From Streptomyces sp. CB01201 (lineage in GTDB: Bacteria > Actinomycetota > Actinomycetes > Streptomycetales > Streptomycetaceae): a stretch of DNA of 64,000 nucleotides. The stretch covers positions 213,161 through 277,160 of the forward strand of contig NZ_NNBJ01000011.1 of the NCBI RefSeq assembly GCF_002803085.1. Reading direction: 5' to 3'. Both the position numbers and the translations under genes were made by a program. Numbering within the stretch: position 1 is the first letter of the stretch; every line of letters starts with the position of its first letter. The notes beneath the pieces were generated by a model that was not told the origin of the DNA, searched no databases, and saw nothing but the letters and a program-made list of their open reading frames with translations. Shown here in pieces: positions 48,838 to 55,911 of the stretch.

Positions 48838-50178
48838 ATGCAGCCCAATACCCTGCTCGACGCCCTGGTGGACGAGGCGGGGATCTCGCACGCGGGTCTT
48901 GCGGCCCGGGTGAACCAGGCGGGACGAGCCAGAGGTCTCGCACTCAGATACGAACACACCGCGGTGGCACGGTGGTTGAAGGGCCAGCGCCCGCGCGGCC
49001 AGGTGCCCGACCTGATCTGCGAGGTGCTCGCGGGACGGCTGCGCCGCCGGGTCACCCTCGACGACATCGGCCTCGGGGTGCCGGGCGAACCGGCCCCCCA
49101 GCACGGCTCGCCGCTCGCCGGCTTCGTCGAGCGGGCCACCGCCCTGTGGCGCTCGGACGAACAGCAGCGCACCCACATCCTCGACGCCCCGGCCGTCACC
49201 GGAACCCCGGCCGTCATGCCCGTGTGGGAGTGGGAGAACCCGCCGGAGGACACCGATGTGTCCCGCGACGGCCAGACCGTGGTGGGCGAGTCCGACATCG
49301 AGATGCTGCGCTCGGCGCGCGAACACTACGAGCTGATGTACCGCAAGGCCGGCGGCATCGCGACCCGCTCGCGGATCGTCGGTTTCCTCAACGCCGAGAC
49401 GGCGCCCCTGCTGCGCGGCGGCTACACGGACGCCACGGGACGTCAACTGCACCGCGCCACCGGCGGGTTGGTGGCGGTCGCGGGGATCTGCGCCTACGAC
49501 TCCAACGCCCAGGGCCTGGCCCAGCGCTACTTCCACCAGGCACTCCGGCTGGCAAAGGCCAGCGGGGACAGGGGACTTGGGGCCTATGTCATCGCGCTGC
49601 TCGTCAACCAGGCCCTGTTCATGCGGGACTACCGCCAGTCGGTCGCCTTCGCGGAGGCGGCCCTGCGTGCGGCGGGCGGCAGCCTGAGCCCCGCGCTGGC
49701 GTCCGATCTGCACGCCATGCAGGCCAAGGCGTACGCGCACCTCGGCGACGGGCACAGCGCGCTGTCCTCGATCAGGAGCGCGGAGTCGGCGGCCGGCCGG
49801 ATCCGGCCGGGCCAGGAGCCGGCCGAGACCGGCTATGTGCAGCCGGGCCTGGTCAACGTCCAAGTGGCCGAGGCCCTGCTCAGCCTCGGCGATCTGACGG
49901 CAGCGCGCGAACAGGCCGCCCTCGCGGCCGACGAGCCCTCCCACGACAGGGGCAGGGTGCACCGCCTCGCGATGCTCGCTCAGATCGAGCTGCGCCAGGG
50001 CGACGCTGACCGGGCCGTGGCCACCGCGGTCGAGATGGCGGAGCGGGCCCGGGGGATGGAGTCGCAGCGATTGCGTGACCGCCTCCGCCTGGTGCGCGAG
50101 CACCTGGTCGAGAGCGGTTGCGCGGGCGCCGCCGAGGCCGCCGAGCTGATCGACGGGGCGCTTCGCGTTCCCCTGTAA
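48838..50178 (+). CDS. NsdA-like transcriptional regulator with TPR-type helices
   Basis: The 446-residue protein starts with a helix-turn-helix-like region (about 1-75, with ISHAGLAARVNQAGRARG and TAVARWLKGQRPRG). A long alpha-helical part (about 190-430) then resembles tetratricopeptide repeats. Streptomyces NsdA and its relatives share this layout and repress antibiotic production and sporulation, but the exact orthologue here is not certain. ATG 48838 follows TTGGAGGGG. The Nudix gene follows after 51 bp. Confidence 0.75.
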   Translation: MQPNTLLDALVDEAGISHAGLAARVNQAGRARGLALRYEHTAVARWLKGQRPRGQVPDLICEVLAGRLRRRVTLDDIGLGVPGEPAPQHGSPLAGFVERATALWRSDEQQRTHILDAPAVTGTPAVMPVWEWENPPEDTDVSRDGQTVVGESDIEMLRSAREHYELMYRKAGGIATRSRIVGFLNAETAPLLRGGYTDATGRQLHRATGGLVAVAGICAYDSNAQGLAQRYFHQALRLAKASGDRGLGAYVIALLVNQALFMRDYRQSVAFAEAALRAAGGSLSPALASDLHAMQAKAYAHLGDGHSALSSIRSAESAAGRIRPGQEPAETGYVQPGLVNVQVAEALLSLGDLTAAREQAALAADEPSHDRGRVHRLAMLAQIELRQGDADRAVATAVEMAERARGMESQRLRDRLRLVREHLVESGCAGAAEAAELIDGALRVPL

Positions 50179-50229
50179 TCGTCAGCCTGCTGCGATATTG
50201 CCATCTACTTGTCGGAAGGTGGCAGAAAC

Positions 50230-50766
50230 GTGCAGTGGACGAACCTGAACGAACAAACTGTGTATGAAAATCGCTGGTTTCGGGTCAACCTCGCGGACGT
50301 AGCGCTTCCGGACGGGCGACACCTGGACCACTTCCTGATCAGGCTGCGCCCGGTCGCCGTCGCGACCGCCGTCAACGCGGCCAACGAGGTGCTGCTGCTG
50401 TGGCGGCACCGCTTCATCACCGACAGCTGGGGCTGGGAACTGGCCGCCGGAGTCGTCGAGGACGGCGAGGACATCGAGGCCGCCGCCGCCCGGGAAATGG
50501 AGGAGGAGACCGGCTGGCGGCCGGGACCGCTCAAACCCCTGCTCACCGTCGAGCCCGCCAACGGGCTCATCGACGCCCGGCACCATCTGTTCTGGTCCGA
50601 GTCGGCCGAGTACATCGGCCACCCCGAGGACGACTTCGAGTCCTCACGCCGCGAGTGGATTCCCCTGAAGCTGGTGCCCGACATGGTCGCCCGGGGGGAG
50701 GTCCCGGCCGCCAACATGGCGGCCGGACTCCTGCTCCTGCACCATCTGCGCCTGGCCGACGGCTAG
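50230..50766 (+). CDS. Nudix hydrolase (ADP-ribose pyrophosphatase type)
   Basis: The 178-residue protein has the Nudix box GVVEDGEDIEAAAAREMEEE at about residues 76-97 (G-x5-E-x7-REUxEE-x-G), which binds magnesium and cleaves nucleoside diphosphates linked to another group. The overall length fits ADP-ribose or nucleotide-sugar hydrolases; substrate specificity is not deducible. GTG 50230 is chosen because GGAAGG lies upstream. It ends just before a convergent small membrane protein gene. Confidence 0.88.
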   Translation: MQWTNLNEQTVYENRWFRVNLADVALPDGRHLDHFLIRLRPVAVATAVNAANEVLLLWRHRFITDSWGWELAAGVVEDGEDIEAAAAREMEEETGWRPGPLKPLLTVEPANGLIDARHHLFWSESAEYIGHPEDDFESSRREWIPLKLVPDMVARGEVPAANMAAGLLLLHHLRLADG

Positions 50767-50778
50767 CCGCGGAAGCGG

Positions 50779-51036
50779 TCAGCGGCCGATGGCCTGCCAT
50801 ACGGCGAGCGAGAGCGCGCCGAGGGCGGCCAGGGCGGTGAGGGCGGGGAGCGGCCACCTCAGGTGTTCGAGGGCCGCCAACCGTCCCACCGTCTCGGTCA
50901 GTTCACGCTCCGTCTGCTCGCCCCGCTGGGCGAGCAGCGCGAGCTGTCCGTCCATGTGGGCCATGCCGACGTCCAGGCGGCGGCGTAACTCCGCCAGTTC
51001 GTCGACGGTGGTCGAATGTCCCGGGTGGCTGGACAC
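50779..51036 (-). CDS. Small membrane protein with N-terminal coiled coil
   Basis: The 85-residue protein has an N-terminal helical region (about 10-55) with heptad-like leucines, followed by one transmembrane helix (about 62-82). It resembles no family I can name. It lies between the host Nudix gene and the truncated dehydrogenase, so it belongs to the host part of the chromosome. The ATG start is at 51036, behind AGGAGCC. Confidence 0.6.
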   Translation of the reverse strand: MSSHPGHSTTVDELAELRRRLDVGMAHMDGQLALLAQRGEQTERELTETVGRLAALEHLRWPLPALTALAALGALSLAVWQAIGR

Positions 51037-51134
51037 GGTGGCTCCTTAGTCCTGTCAGGACGTGCCGTTGATGTGTTGGCTCAGAGTCAACTCGCCGTGC
51101 ACCGGGGGCGGGAGCGTGTGCGATGGGCATATGC

Positions 51135-51173
51135 GGGCTCGTGCCGCACACCCGGTGTGCGCGGTACGAGCCC
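51135..51173 (-). terminator. Terminator of the interrupted dehydrogenase gene
   Basis: An 11-bp outer stem (GGGCTCGTGCC with GGTACGAGCCC, one G-T pair) encloses GCACAC-CCG-GTGTGC. It lies 63 bp beyond the dehydrogenase stop in its direction of transcription. Confidence 0.75.
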
Positions 51174-51235
51174 GGCTCAGGCCTTTCAGGCGTACACCCG
51201 CGTATACAGAAGTACGCCGCTTTACTCAGGCGTAG

Positions 51236-51391
51236 GAGTAGAAACCGGACCCGGTCTTGCGGCCGAGGCGCCCGGCGTCGACCATCCGCTGGAGCAGCGG
51301 GGGAGCGGCGTACAGGGGCTCCTTGAACTCGTCGTACATCGAGTCCGCGACGGAGGCCACGGTGTCCAGGCCGATGAGGTCGCGTTGACCT
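51236..51391 (-). pseudogene. 3' remnant of a 3-hydroxybutyryl-CoA dehydrogenase gene
   Basis: Reading leftward, 51 codons encode DLIGLDTVASVADSMYDE and LQRMVDAGRLGRKTGSGFYS plus a stop. This is the C-terminal end of 3-hydroxyacyl-CoA dehydrogenases. Upstream of the first Asp the match ends abruptly (QGAWFGE in reverse order, then a TAG at 51416-51418). The missing front part should lie on the other side of the inserted prophage, beyond the window. The intact enzyme would oxidise 3-hydroxybutyryl-CoA with NAD(P). Confidence 0.85.
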
Positions 51392-51425
51392 GCCCAGAAG
51401 CCTTCCTACGTCTTTCTTCAATTCT
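51380..51425. other. Putative prophage attachment junction
   Basis: The dehydrogenase similarity stops near 51391 and the DNA composition changes at once to a less GC-rich stretch (CTTTCTTCAATTCTCAACGG). This marks the left host-prophage boundary; the core site cannot be fixed without the right end. Confidence 0.65.
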
Positions 51426-51511
51426 CAACGGTTCTCGGTTTCTTACTCCCTGACGACTCCCTGACTCTCTGGGGACTCCCTGGGAGGCGCATGAGGCGCT
51501 AGAAAAGTCGT

Positions 51512-51546
51512 GCCGCCCCGCACCGATGGTTCCGGTGCGGGGCGGC
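51512..51546. terminator. Hairpin terminator at the prophage left end
   Basis: A perfect 14-bp stem (51512-51525 with 51533-51546) with a 7-nt loop. It may block transcription between host and prophage. Confidence 0.75.
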
Positions 51547-51657
51547 TGTTGCCCGGTCGGATCGCGCTTCCCATAGCTTTAATCCAACCGGGCGGCTTTG
51601 AGGGCAACCTTTAGGTCGGGTTGCCTGCCGAGTTCAACGGATGTCCGCGCCGGCGGT

Positions 51658-51679
51658 TGTTCACACGATCGAGTGAACA
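51658..51679. promoter_or_regulatory. Operator-like palindrome
   Basis: TGTTCAC-N8-GTGAACA is a perfect 7-bp inverted repeat 173 bp upstream of the HTH gene. Its size fits a phage-type repressor site. Confidence 0.5.
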
Positions 51680-51851
51680 GGCGTTCGAATCAGGGACACT
51701 ATCCCCAGCCCTGCGGCATATGCCAGCCCGTCGCAGGGTGACCCCGGGATCCACGCTCAGAAGTGCCGCCTGTCGATCCTCCCGTTCATGATCATAAAAA
51801 GCATGCCCCCAGAGGCTGACTCAAGATCGTTGGCGAATCAGCGTTTGCTGG

Positions 51852-52085
51852 GTGCCACGCGAACCCGATCCCGACTCGATCCTCCAGCGGCGCCGGGCGG
51901 TCGGTAACCGCGTCCGCGGTGCCCGAATCGACGCAGACCTCACGCAGGAGCGGCTGCGCGACCTATCCGGCGTCGAACGTCTGACGATCCAGCGCATCGA
52001 GGCCGGCTCCACCGATGCCCGGCTCAGCTGGCTGCTGCGCATCGCTGATGCTCTGGGAATCCATGTGCGGGACCTCCTGGGTTAG
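51852..52085 (+). CDS. XRE-family helix-turn-helix protein (prophage)
   Basis: The 77-residue protein is almost only a helix-turn-helix domain (about 15-75), with LTQERLRDLSGVERLTIQRI as the recognition part. It is a plausible lysogeny regulator or Cro-like protein. The GTG start at 51852 has no strong ribosome site. It is the first gene of the element from the left boundary and transcribes away from the host; the next genes run the other way. Confidence 0.75.
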   Translation: MPREPDPDSILQRRRAVGNRVRGARIDADLTQERLRDLSGVERLTIQRIEAGSTDARLSWLLRIADALGIHVRDLLG

Positions 52086-52324
52086 CTGGGCGTCAGGTCG
52101 GCGCGGGCCTGGATACGTGAGTGAACCATTGGTTTCGGGCCAGTGGAAGGCGACGGCCAGAACTTGCGCAAACACGCGCTGCTTCCGTCACTCTCCGACG
52201 CCACTCAAATACACCCACACCCACACCCTGTACCCCGTATGCAGGTGATCGGTACCGGTGTGCGCTGCATATATGCGTGTGCCTGGCGCGCACGGGGTGT
52301 GTTTTGGTGACGCTCCGTCAGGCT

Positions 52325-52477
52325 CTACCGCGCGCCTGCCTTGTCGCGACTCGGCCATCGCAGGCCTGTGAACCAGTTGAAGTGGTCCCCGCGGTGACCG
52401 GGCTCTTCGAGGCAGTGGATCTCGCGGTGCGGGTGGCGGTCCCAGCAGTGCCCCGGCATCTCGGGGCCGTCACTCAT
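52325..52477 (-). CDS. Small Cys/His-rich protein (prophage)
   Basis: The 50-residue protein from ATG 52477 has a Cys/His pattern, HCWDRHPHREIHCLEEPGH then GDH, which could bind zinc. The ATG overlaps the stop of the preceding gene (ATGA), so the two are coupled. A longer open frame to 52558 adds no recognisable sequence. The function is unknown. Confidence 0.55.
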   Translation of the reverse strand: MSDGPEMPGHCWDRHPHREIHCLEEPGHRGDHFNWFTGLRWPSRDKAGAR

Positions 52478-52686
52478 GCCCACGGGAACGTCACCACGAC
52501 GGCCGGGGGCTCCTTGGTCAGCCGGTACAGGGGCTTGACGTCCTTTTCCCTCGCGCACGCCTGGTGCGCAAATACGGGCGGGCCGGCTGTCGGCTGTCGC
52601 ACGCAGCAGTCCGCGCCCGTCTTGTCGCAGTAGGCGCAGCTGCGCAGCTCTTCGCGGGCGGGTGTGGCATCACTAGAATCCGTCAC
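52474..52686 (-). CDS. Small protein with Cys motif (prophage)
   Basis: From GTG 52686, which follows AGGGGGC, the gene encodes 70 residues with CAYCDKTGADCC and HQACAREK, a likely small metal-binding site. An ATG at 52713 is an alternative start. It is divergent from the GntR gene, and both share the TGTAC repeat region. The pair with the next gene suggests an early regulatory or accessory unit of the prophage. Confidence 0.55.
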   Translation of the reverse strand: MTDSSDATPAREELRSCAYCDKTGADCCVRQPTAGPPVFAHQACAREKDVKPLYRLTKEPPAVVVTFPWA

Positions 52687-52758
52687 GGCGGTGCCCCCTA
52701 CGGCGTCGTCCATGCCCCGGGCCGGTCACACGGTCGCGGGGTTCAATTTGAGCCTCAG

Positions 52759-52801
52759 TGTACCGAGGTGTACCGCACTGTACTGCGGTCGCGCGGTGTA
52801 C
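52759..52801. promoter_or_regulatory. Phased TGTAC repeat array upstream of the GntR gene
   Basis: TGTAC occurs at 52759, 52769 and 52779, exactly 10 bp apart, and again at 52797. Such spacing puts the copies on one face of the helix. It lies between two divergent genes and is a strong candidate operator for the GntR protein. Confidence 0.6.
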
Positions 52802-52824
52802 TACAGGTATCTAGCGTCAACCTC

Positions 52825-53070
52825 ATGAGCGTGGATCTTGACCGGACGAGGCCGGTATGGCGGCAGATCGCGGCGGTAGTTGTCGAGCGGATCGGCGACG
52901 GCACCTATCCGGCCGGGAGCAAGGTCCCGTCGGTCGTCGAAATCTCCACCGAGTTCGGCGTGGCGGCATCGACCGCGCAGAAGGTTCTGGCGCATCTCAA
53001 GGCCGAGGGCCTGGTGCGCACCGAGGTCGGGCTGGGCTCGTTCGTCGCCGACCAGCCGGCAGAGGACTGA
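52825..53070 (+). CDS. Minimal GntR-type regulator (prophage)
   Basis: The 81-residue protein is only the GntR winged-helix domain (about 8-75), with YPAGSKVPSVVEISTEFGV and TAQKVLAHLKAEGLV; no effector domain follows. Such minimal GntR proteins are typical of Streptomyces integrative elements and phages, as with KorSA of pSAM2. ATG 52825 is used because the frame upstream has no similarity. It probably represses its own and the divergent promoter through the TGTAC array. Confidence 0.78.
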   Translation: MSVDLDRTRPVWRQIAAVVVERIGDGTYPAGSKVPSVVEISTEFGVAASTAQKVLAHLKAEGLVRTEVGLGSFVADQPAED

Positions 53071-53114
53071 TCCGCTCCATCCCCATTGTCAGTGCCCGCG
53101 GCTACGCTTGATCC

Positions 53115-53294
53115 ATGCCCATTACACCTGCCACTCCTGGCTCCGCGCGCCCTGCTGCGGTGATCAATGCGGAGATTCGTGGGCTCGTCGAGGGCGGCGG
53201 GCTCGGGTCCGACGAGTACCTGCAGCTGCTCGTCGAGTGGGAGGCGGCGGTGCGTAGCGAGGCGACGCAGGCCGATGTCAGTCCTGCCGCTTAG
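53115..53294 (+). CDS. Small acidic protein (prophage)
   Basis: A 59-residue open frame starts at ATG 53115 and ends with TAG at 53294. It is predicted to be helical, with NAEIRGLVEGG and YLQLLVEWEAAV. It is directed like its neighbours and lies 44 bp after the GntR gene and 11 bp before the next gene. The family is not recognised; small proteins of this kind are common in Streptomyces phage-related elements. Confidence 0.55.
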   Translation: MPITPATPGSARPAAVINAEIRGLVEGGGLGSDEYLQLLVEWEAAVRSEATQADVSPAA

Positions 53295-53305
53295 GATCCC
53301 GCCTC

Positions 53306-53539
53306 GTGGCAATTGAACTCACTGATGAACTGATCGAGCTGGAACGTTCCGCCGAGGCGGAGCGGGAGAAGGCGCTGGCCGGGCCGTATTCGGTGGAGGC
53401 GTGGCGGCCGTGGCGGGATGCGGCTGAGGCCGTCCAGGCTGCGATCACCGCGCACGCGGAGGCGATCGGCCAGCCTCGGTTCGACGTCGAGGCGGCGCTG
53501 AAGAAGCTGGTTCGGCACCCCGAACCCGAGGGCGCCTGA
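53306..53539 (+). CDS. Small helical protein (prophage)
   Basis: The 77-residue protein is charged and helical, with LTDELIELERSAEAEREKAL and a central WRPWRDAAEAV. No domain is recognised. GTG 53306 lies behind AGGATCCC. It is probably co-transcribed with the GntR gene and the preceding small gene. Confidence 0.6.
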   Translation: MAIELTDELIELERSAEAEREKALAGPYSVEAWRPWRDAAEAVQAAITAHAEAIGQPRFDVEAALKKLVRHPEPEGA

Positions 53540-53540
53540 G

Positions 53541-53720
53541 CTACAGCGAGGACTGGAACGCGGACGCGGACGGCACGTTGTCGGCGGCCGTGGTGATGCG
53601 GTCGAGGGCGGCGGGAATGCGTCCGGCGTGCTGGGCTGCGGCCCGGTTGGCGAGCGGGATCCGGCGGGTCTGCGGGGCGGCGGCGGGCTGAGCGGCGGCC
53701 GAGACGAGCGTGGTGGTCAT
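53541..53720 (-). CDS. Small Ala-rich protein (prophage)
   Basis: A 59-residue frame runs from ATG 53720 to TAG at 53541. The start overlaps the stop of the upstream gene (ATGA), a strong sign of real coupling. The sequence is alanine-rich with a basic centre (PQTRRIPLANRAAAQHAGR). The function is unknown. Confidence 0.5.
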   Translation of the reverse strand: MTTTLVSAAAQPAAAPQTRRIPLANRAAAQHAGRIPAALDRITTAADNVPSASAFQSSL

Positions 53721-54016
53721 GGCTCATTGTGCAGGGAGGTCCCGGCGGACCGCAGGGCCTTGGCCGCGTGCTTGGCGTTGACGAGGGCGGCGGCAGCGGT
53801 GCCCGGCTTCGGCTCGATCCCGAAGAGCTCGTGCTCCAGCATGGCGATTCGCGTGTAGTCGGGCCGCACGGCGACGGCCCTCGGCCGCCGCCAGTCGTGG
53901 GCGATCCGACTCCAGATCGGAAGCGGCCAGCTCAGCCATAGCGGCGCGCCCGGTTCGGCTCCGAGCGTTCCGCAGGCGATCGCGTACACGACGGTAAGAG
54001 CGATGAGGATCGACAC
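53717..54016 (-). CDS. Membrane-anchored small protein (prophage)
   Basis: The 99-residue protein starts with a hydrophobic segment (about 2-18), a short PLWLSWPLPIW stretch, and a basic, soluble C-terminal part. It overlaps the following small gene by 4 bp. It may be a host-membrane associated protein; no family was recognised. Confidence 0.55.
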   Translation of the reverse strand: MSILIALTVVYAIACGTLGAEPGAPLWLSWPLPIWSRIAHDWRRPRAVAVRPDYTRIAMLEHELFGIEPKPGTAAAALVNAKHAAKALRSAGTSLHNEP

Positions 54017-54092
54017 GGAAGCCTCCAGGCTTAGCGCTGTCCAGGCACAGGTCAGTGTGGCAGGCCTTCGTCGGGAACGTAGACTCGAACGC

Positions 54093-54440
54093 GTGTCCGA
54101 TATGCCCTCCCACCTCGACCTGCTCCGCTTCCTGGAACGCGTGCAGCTCCAGCAGCTCGACCAGACGCGGCGCTGGATCGCGGCCGAGGAAGCCAGGCAG
54201 GCCGAGATAGCGGCACGTCAGCCGCCCCCGCCACCACCGGACTGGGTCATCACCGCCGGACGCGGACCCGCCCTCCCGGGCACCGCCGGGGCGCGGACCG
54301 TGCACGTCGGCGGCTGCGGCATGGCCCACGGCACCAGCCGACCCGTCACCCGAGACCAGGCGCTGAGGGCCATCACCGTCGAGGACGTCCCGCCGTGCCA
54401 GTACTGCCGCCCCGACAGTGAACTCGGAGTGCTGGACTGA
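54093..54440 (+). CDS. DUF6233-family protein (prophage cargo)
   Basis: The 115-residue protein has a helical N-terminus (LRFLERVQLQQLDQTRRWI) and the C-terminal pattern VHVGGC ... CQYCRPDSELGVLD. This is the hallmark of the Streptomyces DUF6233 family, often found many times in one genome. The CxxC and the upstream Cys/His could bind zinc. GTG 54093 is preferred as the family start. The function is unknown. Confidence 0.72.
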   Translation: MSDMPSHLDLLRFLERVQLQQLDQTRRWIAAEEARQAEIAARQPPPPPPDWVITAGRGPALPGTAGARTVHVGGCGMAHGTSRPVTRDQALRAITVEDVPPCQYCRPDSELGVLD

Positions 54441-54481
54441 GTCTCTAAGCTGTCGCCGGACACGAACGCCGGGGGGGAATC

Positions 54482-54616
54482 GTGAGTTGGACGACCATCG
54501 CGGGCTTGACGTGGACGCTCTTCCTGTTCGGTGTCTTGATCGGCCTGTACCTCGGATGGGCCTACCGGCTCATGGTCGCCATATGCCGGTTCGCGCTGCG
54601 CTTGCTGCGGAAATAA
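54482..54616 (+). CDS. 44-residue membrane peptide (prophage)
   Basis: GTG 54482 lies behind GGGGGAA and opens a 44-residue frame with one transmembrane helix (about residues 9-33) and a basic C-terminus ending LRLLRK. A terminator follows directly. It could be a small membrane regulator or a toxin-like peptide; no homology is recognised. Confidence 0.55.
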   Translation: MSWTTIAGLTWTLFLFGVLIGLYLGWAYRLMVAICRFALRLLRK

Positions 54617-54629
54617 CGGCACGACAAAG

Positions 54630-54655
54630 CCCCCGTCGCCCGAAGGCGACGGGGG
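54630..54655. terminator. Terminator between convergent prophage transcripts
   Basis: A perfect 11-bp stem (54630-54640 with 54645-54655) closes over a CGAA tetraloop. It is flanked on the left by AAAG, so it can serve the leftward late transcript as well as the rightward one. Confidence 0.85.
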
Positions 54656-54659
54656 ACGA

Positions 54660-54836
54660 TCAGTCCAGGTCCGGGGTCTCATCCGCCTCGACGGCGGGCT
54701 CCAGAAACAGGCCCTGCCACTCAGGCGGCGGGGGCTCGGGCTGCGGCTCCAGAACGTCGATATCGACGAGCGTGCCGGCATCCGCCATGTCTGTATCAGG
54801 CGGCGGGGGGAGCTGGCGGGGAGGACGGGTCGGCAT
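54660..54836 (-). CDS. Small proline-rich acidic protein (prophage late operon)
   Basis: A 58-residue frame from ATG 54836 to TGA at 54660 lies at the end of the leftward late operon, 6 bp after the preceding gene. It is rich in Pro, Glu and Asp. The function is unknown. Confidence 0.5.
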   Translation of the reverse strand: MPTRPPRQLPPPPDTDMADAGTLVDIDVLEPQPEPPPPEWQGLFLEPAVEADETPDLD

Positions 54837-54842
54837 CGACGG

Positions 54843-55115
54843 TCACCTCCGCCAGGGCGACAGGTCGAGTTCCTGAGGCGGTTCCGGCAGCGGCCCGGCC
54901 TGCGACGTCGGCTCGACTCTCTGGGCCCACTTCATCAGGTCGAGCACGAAGCTCGTGAGGAGCTTCCGCTGGGTCCGCTCGTCTTTCAGTTCTTGATCGA
55001 GGCGTGCTGTGATCGCCGCGAAATCGTCTCGTCGGGCTGCCCGGCGGGTCTGTGACCAGGCGGCCATGCCCCCGAGCGCCCCGACACCGGCCGTGGCGAT
55101 CACTTCCCAGTCCAT
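54843..55115 (-). CDS. Membrane protein with coiled coil (prophage lysis module)
   Basis: The 90-residue protein has one short N-terminal hydrophobic stretch (about 5-20) and a charged helix (about 25-60, with ITARLDQELKDERTQRK). This layout occurs in spanin- or holin-associated proteins, but the match is only structural. It lies in the lysis region, 3 bp after the next upstream gene. Confidence 0.55.
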   Translation of the reverse strand: MDWEVIATAGVGALGGMAAWSQTRRAARRDDFAAITARLDQELKDERTQRKLLTSFVLDLMKWAQRVEPTSQAGPLPEPPQELDLSPWRR

Positions 55116-55118
55116 CCG

Positions 55119-55538
55119 TCACCGCCGCTTTCTGAGGTGAGGTGGCAGAGGGTCCTCCATGCCGCTCACACACGTAATGATGATCGCGAAGCTCACCCAT
55201 CCGGCTGCTGAACCCGACGCCGGTCCGTAGCCCTGGGCCGCCGAGATCGTGAAGGCTGCCGCCCACACGGCGGCTGGGACGGCGAGGGCCGCGAACCCGA
55301 CGTGCTGCCCTCGGGCAGTGGCGAGTCCGATCAGCGCGGCGACGAGCCCGCAGACGACCCAGCCCCAGCCGAGCGTGGCCAGCGAGATGTGACGCGTCAG
55401 GAAGTCCAGGCTCCTCGACGTGCCGTACCTGGGGTTACCGATGATCCCGAAGTAGCCGTAGGAGGCCCAGCCGAGGCCGCCGACGACGAGGACGACGCGG
55501 CGGCGCGAGACAGGCCGCCGCGCCCCCGCGCCCCACAT
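55119..55538 (-). CDS. Four-helix membrane protein, candidate holin (prophage)
   Basis: The 139-residue protein has four hydrophobic segments, starting after RRPVSRRR, and a basic C-terminal end (PPHLRKRR). Size, topology and place downstream of the lysozyme gene make it a candidate holin or holin partner. ATG 55538 overlaps the stop of the upstream gene (TGATG). Confidence 0.6.
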   Translation of the reverse strand: MWGAGARRPVSRRRVVLVVGGLGWASYGYFGIIGNPRYGTSRSLDFLTRHISLATLGWGWVVCGLVAALIGLATARGQHVGFAALAVPAAVWAAAFTISAAQGYGPASGSAAGWVSFAIIITCVSGMEDPLPPHLRKRR

Positions 55539-55903
55539 CAAACGCCCTGCGGGCCGGCCGGCCGAACAAGAGCAGCGGCGGGTACCGGCGCGATGACCTG
55601 AGTGCGGGTGTACGCGGCGACGGCTGCCGAGACGAACGCGAACACCACGGCTTGGGTGTCCGGCGACCAGTGCAGGCCGAAGCCAACTGCTGCGGCGATG
55701 GCGGCCTGGGTGAAGCCGAGGAACGCGGCGCCGACTCCGTCATGCACCTGGAACGCAATGATCAGCGCGACGATCGCGGCGGCGACGGTGTTGACGAGCG
55801 CCTGCTGGTCAGCGCTGGCGTGCAGCCAGAACGCGCTGATGAGCTTCACGGAGGCGGCGACGAGGCCGAGGACGAGTGCGGGTTCCCTGCCGAAGATCTT
55901 CAT
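55538..55903 (-). CDS. Three-helix membrane protein, candidate holin (prophage)
   Basis: The 121-residue protein starts MKIFGREPALVLGLVAA and has three to four hydrophobic segments with small soluble loops. It lies 8 bp after the lysozyme gene and overlaps the next membrane protein gene by one base. This arrangement is frequent for holins in Streptomyces phages. The family was not identified by a distinctive motif. Confidence 0.65.
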   Translation of the reverse strand: MKIFGREPALVLGLVAASVKLISAFWLHASADQQALVNTVAAAIVALIIAFQVHDGVGAAFLGFTQAAIAAAVGFGLHWSPDTQAVVFAFVSAAVAAYTRTQVIAPVPAAALVRPAGPQGV

Positions 55904-55911
55904 AGTTGCTC

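Larger units (their letters stand above)
51421..51851. other. Non-coding left end of the prophage
   Basis: This 431-bp region has no supported gene. It starts with direct repeats of GACTCCCTG (three copies around 51456-51490) and holds the terminator at 51512-51546. It also holds an inverted repeat GGCAACC-N9-GGTTGCC at 51603-51625 and the operator-like palindrome at 51658-51679. It is likely to contain the regulatory region of the HTH gene that follows. Confidence 0.55.

Noticed and set aside
46306..50103. A minus-strand open frame of similar length across pheT and the NsdA-like gene
   Set aside because: Same reason: a shadow of real genes, with no domain.
51222..51428. A 68-residue minus-strand frame overlapping the dehydrogenase remnant
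   Set aside because: It is in another frame than the dehydrogenase-like translation, which is the one with homology.
52121..52633. A plus-strand frame of 170 codons in the prophage left part
   Set aside because: It is antisense to two small coupled genes, contains an ACACCC microsatellite-like stretch and has no ribosome site.
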